Positions 15,835 through 24,763 are shown, counted from the stretch's first letter. The stretch is DNA of 33,290 nucleotides from CAZRHR01 sp964599915 (GCA_964599915.1 CAZRHR010000023.1:1-33290); one strand, 5' to 3'. The notes: generated by a model not told the origin, from the sequence alone. Numbers and translations are program-made.

Positions 15835-17310
15835 CTAAGGCACATGCCTTTTCCATAAAAGAAACGGCCCTTCTTGCCAAAGGATTTCGTCTTGGGTTTT
15901 CGGTTGTATTTGGCTTAGCGCGGCTTGTTGATCCGGTGGCAGGTCACGGTCGTCCATTACTTTCAAAATGTAATGGGCATGGCCGGTGTCGGGTAAAACG
16001 AAAAGGTCAGCTCGGTTGGCCAAGTGGGGTACCACAAAGTCTGTGGCTGCCACGGATGCTTCCTCGGGTATTTTTTTCAGGATGGAATGCAACTGGTTTA
16101 CAGGAAAACTTCTTTGATAATGCGGGCGAAAGGTGAAGTCTACGGCTTCTCTGGCCCAAGGATACAGCCGATACCATATTAAAGACCTTCGGGTCACTTC
16201 CGGAGCCGCCAATACCAAAAGAGCCAACAGCCAATTTTTCCCCGGTGCAGTAAATACGCCTTGGGAAACGCGGGTTAAACCAAGAACCAGTAGGGGCATC
16301 AATTCTGCGTTGTAATGAAAAAAGGGTCCCCAATGGGCTGGTTGGTCAGACCATAGCTTTTGCAGTAGAATAGGAACCATCATCCAAATCCATGCAGGCC
16401 GCAACACCAACAAAAATCCACCTGACCAAACCATGGCAAGGATGAATTTCAGTTTGTCATTGCCCGGCACTTTATCCTGTGCATAAGGATTGGTAAACAT
16501 GAGTTTAATGGCCGAGATGGGCTCGGAAAGCACCGATTGGATGAGGTCGCCACCATTTTCGCCCAGCGCGCTGTAGTGAAAATGAAAATAGGTGATTCGG
16601 CCTTCTGCAAAATATGGCATCACCACTTTCATGACCACGCCAAACCAAAGCAGGCCAAGGCCGGCCAAGCCCATGGCCAAGAACCGTTGTTTTTTCTGTT
16701 TCCAAACCATGGGAAGGCAACCTGTTCCCACAAAAAATAAGAGCAGGCCTTGGGTTTCCTTACAACTCAGCCAAAGCAGTGTTACGGCAAGTCCGGCCCA
16801 AACTTTTTCTTTCCAGAGATAATACAGCGCCCAGGGAATGCAACCTGCCGCCAGTACGTTGGTATGAAAATCGTAGCCAAAGGCAGAAAAGAATCCCCAG
16901 CCCCAATAATATAACCATGCCATGGCTACGGCGGTCCAACCGGAACCTGTCCAGTGTTGGGTAAGTTTATAGATGCCCCAACCGCCCCAAAGCACGAAGG
17001 CCCATTGGGCCACCAACAAAGTCCAGCTGCCAAAAATCCACCAAAAAGGCGCCAAAAACACCAAAATGGGCTCAAAATGATTGGCAAAAATGGAAATGTC
17101 GCCTTGAAGTTCCGGCAGTAAACTAGAGTAAGCCATTCTGCCATGGGCAAAATACCAAAGGGTTTGGTTTTTTATGCCCAAGTCGAACGCATAGGTTCGA
17201 AACAGGGCGTGGTTGACAAAAGTGACCAATCCATACAGCACCCCGAAAAAGGCGGTAAGTGCGTACATGGCCTTTTGGTGGGCCGGAAAACCTTGCCGGG
17301 ATAGCATCAT
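15835..17310 (-). CDS. DUF2079 integral membrane protein
   Basis: From ATG 17310 the product is 491 residues with about ten transmembrane segments and a soluble C-terminal part of some 100 residues. The stretch FRTYAFDLGIKNQTLWYFAH, early after the first helix, is the conserved DUF2079 block (D-x-G-x3-Q-x2-W); the family resembles the membrane core of GT-C glycosyltransferases, and the Asp in FDLG would be the putative catalytic acid, by analogy only. The frame is open another 85 codons upstream, but that part overlaps the divergent methyltransferase gene and has no membrane or family character, so I reject it. A near-match -7 box (TACTTTCG) and AGG precede ATG 17310. The substrate is unknown. 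Confidence 0.85.
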   Translation of the reverse strand: MMLSRQGFPAHQKAMYALTAFFGVLYGLVTFVNHALFRTYAFDLGIKNQTLWYFAHGRMAYSSLLPELQGDISIFANHFEPILVFLAPFWWIFGSWTLLVAQWAFVLWGGWGIYKLTQHWTGSGWTAVAMAWLYYWGWGFFSAFGYDFHTNVLAAGCIPWALYYLWKEKVWAGLAVTLLWLSCKETQGLLLFFVGTGCLPMVWKQKKQRFLAMGLAGLGLLWFGVVMKVVMPYFAEGRITYFHFHYSALGENGGDLIQSVLSEPISAIKLMFTNPYAQDKVPGNDKLKFILAMVWSGGFLLVLRPAWIWMMVPILLQKLWSDQPAHWGPFFHYNAELMPLLVLGLTRVSQGVFTAPGKNWLLALLVLAAPEVTRRSLIWYRLYPWAREAVDFTFRPHYQRSFPVNQLHSILKKIPEEASVAATDFVVPHLANRADLFVLPDTGHAHYILKVMDDRDLPPDQQAALSQIQPKTQDEILWQEGPFLLWKRHVP

Positions 17311-17378
17311 CCTTACGAAAGTAATATCCACTGCGGAGAAAAAAAACTTATCTTCCGCCCAAACTATGGTGGTGCTCC

Positions 17379-18272
17379 ATGAAAAATTTTGAATATCTAG
17401 AAGCGGTACGGCAACATTATTTGGCGGGTGGTAACATTCTCTCTTTTTTGAAAAGCCAAGAAGGGAAAACAGGCAATGAGGCTGCGGATATTTTGATGAG
17501 CTACGATTTCCAAGCGGGTACGTACACGGCGGCGTTCGATCAGGATCCAACGCTTCGAAGGACATACGCTGAAGCCATTGCTAAAGAAATTGAGGCCTTG
17601 CCTCAGCCGGTGACCAGTCTTTTAGATGCGGGTACCGGAGAAGGGATAACTTTAGTTCCGGCGCTTCAAGCCTTGAATTTCAGCTTCGATCGCGTGTTGG
17701 CTTTTGATATTTCTTGGTCACGTTTGCGGTATGCCAAAGCTTTTGCTGCGCGATTCCATGACATCAACGTGGCTTGGTTTGTGGCCAATTTATTCCGCAT
17801 TCCCTTGGCCAATCATGCGGTGGACGTTGTGCTTACAGCACATGCGCTGGAGCCGAATGGAGGACAAGAGGAAGCGGCACTAAAGGAACTGATCCGCGTG
17901 AGCCGAAAATATTTGGTCCTGATAGAACCAGGATATGAATGGGCCAATGAGGAAGCGAAAGCACGAATGACGCATCATGGTTATGTGAAAGGCCTTAGGG
18001 AAATTGCCGAGAAATTGGGCTGCCGGGTGTTGAAACACGCCCCGTTTTCCATGAGTTTGAATCCGTTGAATCCAAGTGGCCTTTTGGTGTTGGAAGTTCC
18101 GGAATGTTCCAGCCGTGATGCGGGTTGGATTTGCCCCATTACGGGTGAACCCTTACTAACGCTTACGCCGGGATTTTTGTCAAGTAGTTTGGTGTCCTAT
18201 CCTTTGCTTCAAGACATTCCATGTCTTTTACCGGAACAAGGGATTTTATCGACGGCTTTACCTAAGTTTTAA
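17379..18272 (+). CDS. SAM-dependent methyltransferase with C-terminal Trm112-like domain
   Basis: The 297-residue protein has a class I methyltransferase fold: motif I LLDAGTGEG (81-89), the acidic end of strand 2 in LAFDIS (Asp110), an FRIP-type motif (139-142, LFRIPL) and VDVVLTAHALEP (148-159) as motif IV. Residues 250-288 (WICPITGEPLL, then YPLLQDIPCLL) have the layout of Trm112/UPF0434 domains, CPxTG-x-L followed by YP-x2-x-x-IP-x-LL. Free-standing Trm112 proteins act as partners of methyltransferases in tRNA or rRNA modification; here the domain is fused at the C-terminus. There is no second metal cysteine pair, as in the bacterial UPF0434 group. The substrate is unknown; RNA, lipid or sugar substrates are all possible. 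Divergent from the DUF2079 gene with 68 bases between starts. Confidence 0.85.
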   Translation: MKNFEYLEAVRQHYLAGGNILSFLKSQEGKTGNEAADILMSYDFQAGTYTAAFDQDPTLRRTYAEAIAKEIEALPQPVTSLLDAGTGEGITLVPALQALNFSFDRVLAFDISWSRLRYAKAFAARFHDINVAWFVANLFRIPLANHAVDVVLTAHALEPNGGQEEAALKELIRVSRKYLVLIEPGYEWANEEAKARMTHHGYVKGLREIAEKLGCRVLKHAPFSMSLNPLNPSGLLVLEVPECSSRDAGWICPITGEPLLTLTPGFLSSSLVSYPLLQDIPCLLPEQGILSTALPKF

Positions 18273-18286
18273 TTCGGGAAAAGCCT

Positions 18287-19027
18287 TTATCGCATCATTT
18301 GCTCCAAGGGTGTTGTTGTATTGCCATATTGTGGCAATGCTTCCACTTGATCTGGTGTTTGGTAGGATTTTTGGCTCAGTACGGGTCCATCATTTTTCTT
18401 TCGCGCATGGTTAAAAACGAACCGCCCATCTTTCTGGTCTGCTTTTACATAAATGGGCACTTTCCTTTTTTCCACTTGTAGCCCATTGGGTAAATCCAAG
18501 GTTACTTCCACCACATATTCTGCAAAGAGTTTGGTCCCGGAACCAGTTATTTTAGGTGTTTTTTCAATGTCAAAGGCATAGAATCCTACGGCTTTTTTAA
18601 GTTCATAATTCATGGCCATAAGCATGGGATTCCGTGCCTTAAGTTCTGTAAGGAAAAGGTTTAGGAAAAAGTCATTGTCAGGCAAATTTACACCATTGAG
18701 TTTTGTAGCATCTTCAATGATAAACAAGCGGTTAAAAACGAAGGTATTACCCGCTTTATGATAAATGGCCAGCGCTTGATAAGTCCAGTACGTGCCGTCG
18801 GGTTGTTTGGCTCCTGTGATGGAAACTTCATGCTGGCAGGCGTTGTGTGGTTGCCAATCTGGGATGCGGTCATGGGTCATCAGCCAATTGCCAACAGGTG
18901 TCACGGTAATGAATTCTTTGGGATTCTGCTTTTTCACGTCGGCTAAAAGGGTCGATGGGTATTGGGCATAGACGGACTGTGTGAGGAAAAAGAGGACAAG
19001 TAGCGTGTAGGTGTGAATAGATTTCAT
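18287..19027 (-). CDS. Secreted protein of unknown function
   Basis: The 246-residue protein has a clear signal peptide (MKSIHTYTLLVLFFLTQSVY, AQ) and a soluble mature part with mixed strands. Recognisable points are a single Cys in HNACQHEV, a WTYQAL strand and a C-terminal Gln/Thr-rich tail. No lipobox, no membrane helix and no family that I know. It converges on the methyltransferase gene with 14 bases between stops. A 7-of-8 -7 box (TACATTTA) lies about 25 bases before the ATG. Likely periplasmic or surface-exposed. Confidence 0.7.
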   Translation of the reverse strand: MKSIHTYTLLVLFFLTQSVYAQYPSTLLADVKKQNPKEFITVTPVGNWLMTHDRIPDWQPHNACQHEVSITGAKQPDGTYWTYQALAIYHKAGNTFVFNRLFIIEDATKLNGVNLPDNDFFLNLFLTELKARNPMLMAMNYELKKAVGFYAFDIEKTPKITGSGTKLFAEYVVEVTLDLPNGLQVEKRKVPIYVKADQKDGRFVFNHARKKNDGPVLSQKSYQTPDQVEALPQYGNTTTPLEQMMR

Positions 19028-19346
19028 TGGGTTCCGTTTATATGTCTAAATGTATCATTAACAACGTGTTTGATAAAAACAAGAGTGTTAAAGTGTGTTA
19101 ATTGGCCGGATGAAATAACGTCGTATTCGAGAATCAAAAAGGGGAAGTACCGCCCTAATGTGCCTTTCTATCTTGATTTCTAGCGAGGCTCAGGTAGGAA
19201 AGAACATGGATGCGAAGGGCCAAAATGAAAACATCCTTTGTCCCGTTTTCTTAAAAAACAGGGCAAAGGATGTTGGTTCGAAGTGCTATATCCTTAGATT
19301 TTACCGGTTAATCTACCGGTGTGAAATCCGATGTTTTCAGTTGGAA
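19028..19346. other. Intergenic interval after infB
   Basis: Holds the promoter region of the secreted-protein gene (about 19028-19075), the infB terminator (19230-19274) and a second inverted repeat at 19297-19328 in which ACCGGT occurs twice, six bases apart, and can form a small hairpin. The rest shows nothing recognisable; the open frame running across it on the plus strand continues antisense into infB and is not a gene. Confidence 0.6.
19230..19274 (-). terminator. Strong terminator of the rimP-nusA-infB operon
   Basis: A 20-base stem (19230-19249 with 19255-19274, one C/A mismatch and one G-U pair) closes a 5-base loop. Read in the infB direction it is followed by TTTTCATTTT, a T-rich tail. 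It lies 72 bases beyond the infB stop. Confidence 0.85.
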
Positions 19347-22300
19347 TTAGAGTTTCCGCTTTACTTCTACTTCTTCGTAGGCTTCGATAATATCTCCTAC
19401 TTTGATGGCGTCAAAGCGATCAATGGTCAGACCACACTCGTATCCTGTGGCTACTTCTTTTGCATCGTCTTTGAAGCGTTTCAAGCTGCTGAGTTTGCCG
19501 GTGTGTACAACAATACCATCGCGAATGATTCGGATTTTGTGGTTTCTGGCGATTTTACCATCCAGCACATAACAACCGGCTACCGCACCCACTTTGGTAA
19601 TCACGAACACTTCGCGAATTTCCACATTGGCGGTTACTTTTTCTTCTACTTCCGGCGCTAACATACCTTCCATGGCGGCTTTGACCTCGTCGATGGCTTG
19701 GTAAATAACGGAGTAATGACGGATGTCGATTTCTTCTTTTTCGGCCAATTTCCGTGCAGAGGTATTGGGTCGAACCTGGAAGCCAACGATAATGGCATCT
19801 GATGCAGAGGCCAACAATACGTCGGATTCCGAAATCGCACCAACAGATTTGTGAATCACGTTCACTTGGATGTTGGTGGTAGAAAGTTTCAACAAAGCAT
19901 CGGTAAGGGCTTCGATGGAGCCATCTGTATCCCCTTTGATAATAATGTTCAATTGTTTGAAATCGCCAATGGCAATTCGGCGACCAATTTCATCCAGGGT
20001 AATGTGTTTTTTGGCACGAATACCTTGCTCACGCTGCAATTGCTGGCGTTTGGTGGCAATTTCGCGGGCTTCTCTTTCGTCTTCCATGACGTTGAAGCGA
20101 TCACCTGCTTGAGGTGCTCCGGAAAGTCCGAGCATTCTCACGGGCATGGCGGGTCCGGCTTCATCAGCCTTGGTTCCGCGCTCATTAAATAGGGCTTTTA
20201 CCCTTCCGCTATATGGACCGGCTAATACGACATCGGATTGTCCGAGGGTACCGTTTTGTACCAAAAGGGTACATACATATCCACGTCCTTTGTCCAGCTG
20301 GGCTTCGATAACTACTCCGGAAGCTCTGAGCTTTGGATTGGCTTTCAGTTCTAGCATTTCTGCTTCCAGAAGGACTTTGTCAAGAAGTTTGTCGATGTTC
20401 AAGCCTTGTTTGGCAGAAATCTCCTGACACTGGAATTTACCGCCCCATTCTTCTACCAGAATATTCATTTGGGCCAGTGCTTCTCTGATTTTTTCAGGGT
20501 TGGCACCAGGCTTATCAATTTTATTGATGGCAAACACCATGGGTACATTGGCGGCACGAGCGTGGTTGATGGCCTCAATGGTTTGTGGCATCACCGAGTC
20601 GTCAGCAGCAATCACAATGATGGCGACGTCTGTAATTTGCGCACCACGTGCCCGCATGGCGGTAAAGGCTTCGTGACCCGGGGTGTCAATAAAGGTGATG
20701 TGTCGTCCGTCTTCCAGTTGAACCCCGTATGCACCAATGTGCTGGGTAATTCCTCCTGCTTCGCCTGCGATTACGTTGGCTTTGCGGATGTAGTCGAGCA
20801 AACTGGTTTTACCATGGTCTACGTGACCCATAACGGTAACGACCGGTGGGCGAGAGATACGGTCTTCTTCGCGGTCTTCTTGTTCCGCGATGGCTTCTTG
20901 AATATCAGCGGTAACGAAGCGTACATCAAATCCAAATTCTTCCGCAATGATAGAGATGGTTTCTGCATCCAACCTTTGGTTGATGGATACAAACAGACCA
21001 AGACTCATACAGGCTGAGATGATATCTGTGATGGGTACTTCCATCATCTGGGAGAGCTGACTGGCCGATACGAATTCTGTTACTTTCAGAATACGGTTGT
21101 CTCTTTCAATTTCAGCCGCTTCTTCTTGTTGTCTTTCGCGGAATTCAGCTCTTTTTTCCCTACGTAATTTTACTTGTCGACCTTTTCCGCGTTCACTAAG
21201 GCGAGCGAGGGTTTCTTTGATCTGCTTCTGAATTTGCTCTTCGGTCAATTCTACCTTAGGCTCAGGAGCTCGGCCTCGGTTGGGACCACCACCAGGACGG
21301 TTGGGTCCGCCACCGGGACGATTTTGACCACCAGGACCACCACCGGGACGGTTTGGTCCGCCACCAGGTCGATTAGGTCCGCCGGGTCCGCCAGGTCTTT
21401 GTCCTTGATTTGGACGTTGTCCTTGTCCTTGGTTTTGTCCTGGGGCTCCAGGATTTACTTTTTGAACAGGCGGGGTTTGTATGCGCTTACGTTTTTTCTT
21501 GGCGTCTGCAGCACTTTGGCTATTTCCTCCCCGACGGTTTCCGTCTACGGGAAGTACGATTTTACCAAGAATGGTTGGCCCTTCCAATTTTTCAACCGTA
21601 CCACGAATCATTTCTGGTTCTTGGCGAGCAGGCGCTTTTGGCGGCTCAGGTGGAGCTGTTGGGATCGGTTCTGCTTTGGCTTCAGGCGCGGGTGTGGGTG
21701 GTGTGGGTGGTGTGGGCGCGCTAGGTTTTTCAATGACTGGTGCCGGCTTTTCCGCTTTGGGTGCTGGCTTTTCCTCCGCCTTTGGCTTTGCTTCTGGTCC
21801 TTGATTTTTCCCCTTTGGCGCAGGTTTTTTTCTACGGTCTTCAAGGTCAATTTTCCCTAAGACTTTAAGTCCGGGACCATTATCTTCTGCTTCAGCAACT
21901 GGGGCTTGTTCAACCGCTGGTGGCGCTGGCGCAGGAGGTGGGGCTGGTGCAGGAGTCGGAGGTTCAGGAGTCACTGCAACTGGCGCTTCTTCTACGGGAG
22001 CAGGTTTCTGCTGAGCTACTTCCTGAACCGTTGGTGGTGCTGGCGCAGGGGCCGGCGCTTCCACTTTGGGTGCAGGCGGAGCAACGTCTTCTACTTTTTC
22101 TTCTACCACCGCTTTTTTAGCCTGTGTTTCAGATTTTAGCGACGTGTCCTTGATGAGTACTTCAGAAGGGAGCTCATCGAATCTTTCTTTTTTCTCCTCG
22201 CGGAGTTTGTCTTCGATGGTTACGCTGCCTTTGGGCAAAGAAACGGTTCCCATTTGCCGGGACTTTTCCTTTACCTGTTGGTCGGAAGCAAACTGTTTTA

Positions 22301-22451
22301 GGACGAGTGCATGTTGTGCCTCGTCTATTTTGGTGTTGGGGTTGGCCTCTGTTACATGGCCTTTCGCAGAAAGGAACTCCGCAATGGTACTAATACCTAC
22401 GTTGAGCTCCTTGGCTACTTTACTTAATCTGAGCGTTTTTGCTTCCGACAT
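19347..22451 (-). CDS. infB: Translation initiation factor IF-2
   Basis: IF-2 is the GTPase that places initiator fMet-tRNA on the 30S subunit and promotes subunit joining. The 1034-residue protein has an N-terminal IF2_N-like helix bundle (LRLSKVAKELNVGISTIAEF, 7-26), a long low-complexity Pro/Ala/Glu region (about 120-290), a Gly/Pro/Arg/Asn stretch (about 337-395), a helical part, and the G domain with P-loop GHVDHGKT (542-549), DTPGHEAF and NKID. Domains II, III and C2 follow to the C-terminus (VGDIIEAYEEVEVKRKL). The length above 1000 residues is due to the low-complexity linker, as is common in the phylum. It is third in the rimP-nusA-infB operon, 76 bases after nusA. Confidence 0.97.
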   Translation of the reverse strand: MSEAKTLRLSKVAKELNVGISTIAEFLSAKGHVTEANPNTKIDEAQHALVLKQFASDQQVKEKSRQMGTVSLPKGSVTIEDKLREEKKERFDELPSEVLIKDTSLKSETQAKKAVVEEKVEDVAPPAPKVEAPAPAPAPPTVQEVAQQKPAPVEEAPVAVTPEPPTPAPAPPPAPAPPAVEQAPVAEAEDNGPGLKVLGKIDLEDRRKKPAPKGKNQGPEAKPKAEEKPAPKAEKPAPVIEKPSAPTPPTPPTPAPEAKAEPIPTAPPEPPKAPARQEPEMIRGTVEKLEGPTILGKIVLPVDGNRRGGNSQSAADAKKKRKRIQTPPVQKVNPGAPGQNQGQGQRPNQGQRPGGPGGPNRPGGGPNRPGGGPGGQNRPGGGPNRPGGGPNRGRAPEPKVELTEEQIQKQIKETLARLSERGKGRQVKLRREKRAEFRERQQEEAAEIERDNRILKVTEFVSASQLSQMMEVPITDIISACMSLGLFVSINQRLDAETISIIAEEFGFDVRFVTADIQEAIAEQEDREEDRISRPPVVTVMGHVDHGKTSLLDYIRKANVIAGEAGGITQHIGAYGVQLEDGRHITFIDTPGHEAFTAMRARGAQITDVAIIVIAADDSVMPQTIEAINHARAANVPMVFAINKIDKPGANPEKIREALAQMNILVEEWGGKFQCQEISAKQGLNIDKLLDKVLLEAEMLELKANPKLRASGVVIEAQLDKGRGYVCTLLVQNGTLGQSDVVLAGPYSGRVKALFNERGTKADEAGPAMPVRMLGLSGAPQAGDRFNVMEDEREAREIATKRQQLQREQGIRAKKHITLDEIGRRIAIGDFKQLNIIIKGDTDGSIEALTDALLKLSTTNIQVNVIHKSVGAISESDVLLASASDAIIVGFQVRPNTSARKLAEKEEIDIRHYSVIYQAIDEVKAAMEGMLAPEVEEKVTANVEIREVFVITKVGAVAGCYVLDGKIARNHKIRIIRDGIVVHTGKLSSLKRFKDDAKEVATGYECGLTIDRFDAIKVGDIIEAYEEVEVKRKL
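21262..21440 (-). repeat. Short in-frame repeats in infB (NRPGGGP units)
   Basis: The coding DNA repeats a unit of about 21 bases or multiples, giving five NRPGGGP-like heptapeptides and QGQRPNQGQRP at residues 337-395. It encodes a flexible basic linker and is a plausible site of slippage between strains. Confidence 0.8.
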
Positions 22452-22527
22452 ACTAAAATTTAATCATCTGGCCTTTCCCGGGAAGATGCTTTAAGCCTCA
22501 AAGGTAGGCATTTCCTGTGAAAAACAT

Positions 22528-23766
22528 TTATTCCTCGAACTCGGCCTTGAGAATATCCATCACATGCTGAATGGTTTCTTCTTCTAAGTCGGTTCGTTTT
22601 GCTAATTCTGCTACACTATGCTCTAAAACAGCTTTCGCGGTGTCGCATCCAATGGATTTCAACTGATCAATGATCCAGTCTTCGATTTCATCACGGAAGT
22701 CATCCAATGCCACGTCTTCGTTGTCTTGTTCGTCTTCACGATAGACATCGATTTCATAACCGGAAAGTTTAGACGCCAACTTAATGTTAAGTCCTCCTTT
22801 ACCAATGGCCAGGCTAACTTGGTCTGGCTTGAGATACACCTGAGCAGCTTTATTGTCTTCTTTGATGACAATGGAGCTCACTTTGGCCGGACTTAATGCC
22901 CTTTGAATAAAGAGTTGTAAGTTGGAGGTGTAATTGATTACGTCGATGTTTTCGTTGCGTAATTCACGTACAATGCCGTGAATACGAGACCCTTTCATTC
23001 CTACGCAAGCGCCTACAGGGTCAATGCGATCGTCGAAGCTTTCTACGGCCACTTTTGCCCTTTCACCCGGAATACGAACAATTTTTCTGATGGTGATGAG
23101 TCCATCGAATACCTCAGGTACTTCTTGTTCAAACAATTTTTCTAGGAAAACCGGAGAGGTACGGGAAAGGATAATGGCCGGAGAGTTGTTTTTCATGTCT
23201 ACCCGTAAGACCACCGCCCTTAACGTTTCCCCTTTTTTGTAATAATCCGTAGGGATCATTTCTGATTTTGGGAGCAACAATTCATTGCCTTCGTCATCCA
23301 GAATAAGCAATTCCTTACGCCATACTTGATAGACTTCGCCGGCAATAATTTCACCTACACGGTCTTTGTATTTTTTGTAAACGGACTCTTTTTCCAGGTC
23401 ATTGATGCGTGCATGGAGGTTTTGTTTCATGGCCATGATGGCACGACGTCCAAACTCCGGGAATTTTACTTCCTGAGACACCTCTTCCCCAATTTCAAAG
23501 TCAGGCTCAATTTTAATGGCATCGCTGTAGGAAATTTGGCGAACGGGGTCTTCAACACCCCCATCTTCCACAATTTCGCGGTTTTGCCAAACTTCTAAAT
23601 CACCTTTATCTACGTTGATGATGATATCAAAATTCTCATCAGCGCCGTATTTTTTTGAAATCATAGAACGAATCACTTCTTCCAAGATTCTCATCATGGT
23701 GACCCGGTCAATGCTTTTCAGGTCTTTAAACTCTGAAAAGGATTCTATGAGATTTACATTATCCAT
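22528..23766 (-). CDS. nusA: Transcription termination/antitermination factor NusA
   Basis: NusA binds RNA polymerase and nascent RNA and modulates pausing, termination and antitermination. The 412-residue protein has the N-terminal polymerase-binding domain (1-125), an S1 domain (about 136-202), KH1 with GMKG (256-259) and KH2 with IGKGG (321-325), followed by a helix-hairpin-helix-like tail (366-412, IDQLKSIGCDTAKAVLEHSV). It lacks the long acidic-repeat C-terminus of E. coli NusA, as expected outside proteobacteria. It follows rimP by 30 bases. The start ATG at 23766 gives the usual N-terminus (NLIESFSEFKDLKSI). Confidence 0.97.
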   Translation of the reverse strand: MDNVNLIESFSEFKDLKSIDRVTMMRILEEVIRSMISKKYGADENFDIIINVDKGDLEVWQNREIVEDGGVEDPVRQISYSDAIKIEPDFEIGEEVSQEVKFPEFGRRAIMAMKQNLHARINDLEKESVYKKYKDRVGEIIAGEVYQVWRKELLILDDEGNELLLPKSEMIPTDYYKKGETLRAVVLRVDMKNNSPAIILSRTSPVFLEKLFEQEVPEVFDGLITIRKIVRIPGERAKVAVESFDDRIDPVGACVGMKGSRIHGIVRELRNENIDVINYTSNLQLFIQRALSPAKVSSIVIKEDNKAAQVYLKPDQVSLAIGKGGLNIKLASKLSGYEIDVYREDEQDNEDVALDDFRDEIEDWIIDQLKSIGCDTAKAVLEHSVAELAKRTDLEEETIQHVMDILKAEFEE

Positions 23767-23796
23767 TGGAGCGGTTGTTTAACATGGTGTAAATAT

Positions 23797-24252
23797 TTAG
23801 AATACAATGTGTTTTACGGTTTGTTTGATGGCAGACCTTTCTAAAATGGTAGGCTGGGCATCATATTTTGGCTTTCCGCCTTTATGTACGGAAGGCTTCA
23901 TGCAAATAAGGTGTAAGGCATTTTCTTGAACGGCGTCTAATTTGCCAATCAGTTTTCGGCCATCTTCCATGAGGATTTCAACATGTTTCCCAATGTTTTT
24001 TTGGAACTGAATGGGATGACGAAACGGCTTATCCAAGCCCGGAGAAGATACCGTGAGGTCAAACGGGTCTAATGCTTCACCTCCTAACACGCGGAGTTGT
24101 CGGGCAATTTGAATGCACGTATCTATGGATACATTGTCCTGCCCGTCGATAAAGATTTGGAAACGATGTTCTGCGGGGGATTGAAAATCCACCAATACCA
24201 AACCTCTCTCATCGAGTAGGGGTTGTAAAATTTGAAGGATTTCTTGCTTCAT
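23797..24252 (-). CDS. rimP: Ribosome maturation factor RimP
   Basis: RimP is needed for assembly of the 30S subunit. The 151-residue protein has the N-terminal RimP domain with FDLTVSSPGLDKPF (100-113 or nearby) and the C-terminal Sm-like barrel (VEILMEDGRKLIGKLDAV). The length is normal. As first gene of the rimP-nusA-infB operon it is preceded by a promoter (24318-24347) and a leader hairpin (24268-24287), 15 bases before its ATG. Confidence 0.95.
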   Translation of the reverse strand: MKQEILQILQPLLDERGLVLVDFQSPAEHRFQIFIDGQDNVSIDTCIQIARQLRVLGGEALDPFDLTVSSPGLDKPFRHPIQFQKNIGKHVEILMEDGRKLIGKLDAVQENALHLICMKPSVHKGGKPKYDAQPTILERSAIKQTVKHIVF

Positions 24253-24267
24253 AGGTATCCAATAAGA

Positions 24268-24287
24268 AAGGGGACCTCAGTCCCCTT
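24268..24287 (-). promoter_or_regulatory. Leader hairpin of the rimP-nusA-infB operon
   Basis: AAGGGGAC (24268-24275) pairs perfectly with GTCCCCTT (24280-24287) around a 4-base loop. In the rimP direction it is followed by TCTTATT and the ATG 15 bases later. It could act as a transcription attenuator or translation block (for example under NusA feedback), or be a simple stabiliser; inference only. Confidence 0.5.
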
Positions 24288-24317
24288 CACTTTTATGCTT
24301 AACAGTGTAAGTTGGTG

Positions 24318-24347
24318 CAAATATAGCACTTTTATTTATACCTGCAA
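24318..24347 (-). promoter_or_regulatory. Promoter of the rimP-nusA-infB operon
   Basis: TTG (24347-24345), 19 bases, TATATTTG (24325-24318): both boxes match the Bacteroidota consensus and the spacing is ideal. Transcription would start near 24313, giving a leader of about 60 bases that includes the hairpin. Confidence 0.75.
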
Positions 24348-24355
24348 GTTTGCCT

Positions 24356-24745
24356 TTAAGGAATCACGTTAAACTCAATGACGCTGAGCTGACTTACATT
24401 GGTACTTGCCCGTAGTATGCTTCCTGCTGGCAGCCACATGGGAAAACTACTAAACGTACCGCTACCATGCGCACCACCATTATAATTTACATTGAATCCT
24501 GCACTCATGCCTACGATGCGGGATTGGCTATTCACAAGAATCACGTGGTTCTGAGGTGTTCCTGTATGTATTCCATAAGAAGAAGAAGGCGTATAGCTTT
24601 CCACCTTCCAAACTTTTCCTGCGGGTACGGTTTGGTCCGCTTGTTCCACCAAGAGCACACGGTTAAATTGAAGGGTGCCTTGTCCGATAACAAAAGCACT
24701 TGTGGCCAGATATAGACCTGCTATTAAAATAAAAGCTTTGGACAT
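24356..24745 (-). CDS. Small secreted protein, unknown function
   Basis: The frame is open from 24781, but a consensus -7 box (TACTTTTG, 24771-24764) lies inside that extension, so translation most likely starts at the second of two ATGs (24745; the first is 24748). This gives 129 residues with a signal peptide (MSKAFILIAGLYLATSAFVI, GQ). The mature part is a beta-rich domain with LQFNRVLLVEQADQTVPAGK and VWKVESY; similar phrases (an oil-like jelly-roll core with 'tVPaGkvwkie') occur in small Bacteroidota secreted proteins and phage-like receptor-binding proteins, but I do not name a family. Single gene, convergent with nothing; the rimP promoter follows it. Confidence 0.65.
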   Translation of the reverse strand: MSKAFILIAGLYLATSAFVIGQGTLQFNRVLLVEQADQTVPAGKVWKVESYTPSSSYGIHTGTPQNHVILVNSQSRIVGMSAGFNVNYNGGAHGSGTFSSFPMWLPAGSILRASTNVSQLSVIEFNVIP

Positions 24746-24763
24746 CATGTGAGATAATTTCCT

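Noticed and set aside
17311..17565. N-terminal extension of the DUF2079 gene by 85 codons
   Set aside because: It overlaps the divergent methyltransferase gene, has no membrane or family features, and a good ATG with an upstream -7-like box is at 17310.
19158..19661. 167-codon plus-strand frame beyond infB
   Set aside because: It runs through the infB terminator and then antisense into infB; no start signal.
21262..21440. Regular repeats that might suggest a CRISPR array
   Set aside because: The units are adjacent, in frame, without spacers, and encode the IF-2 linker.
20406..21860. Long plus-strand frames (203 and 228 codons) opposite infB
   Set aside because: Their Cys/Phe/Trp-rich composition mirrors the Pro/Gly/Ala codons of infB; typical antisense shadows.
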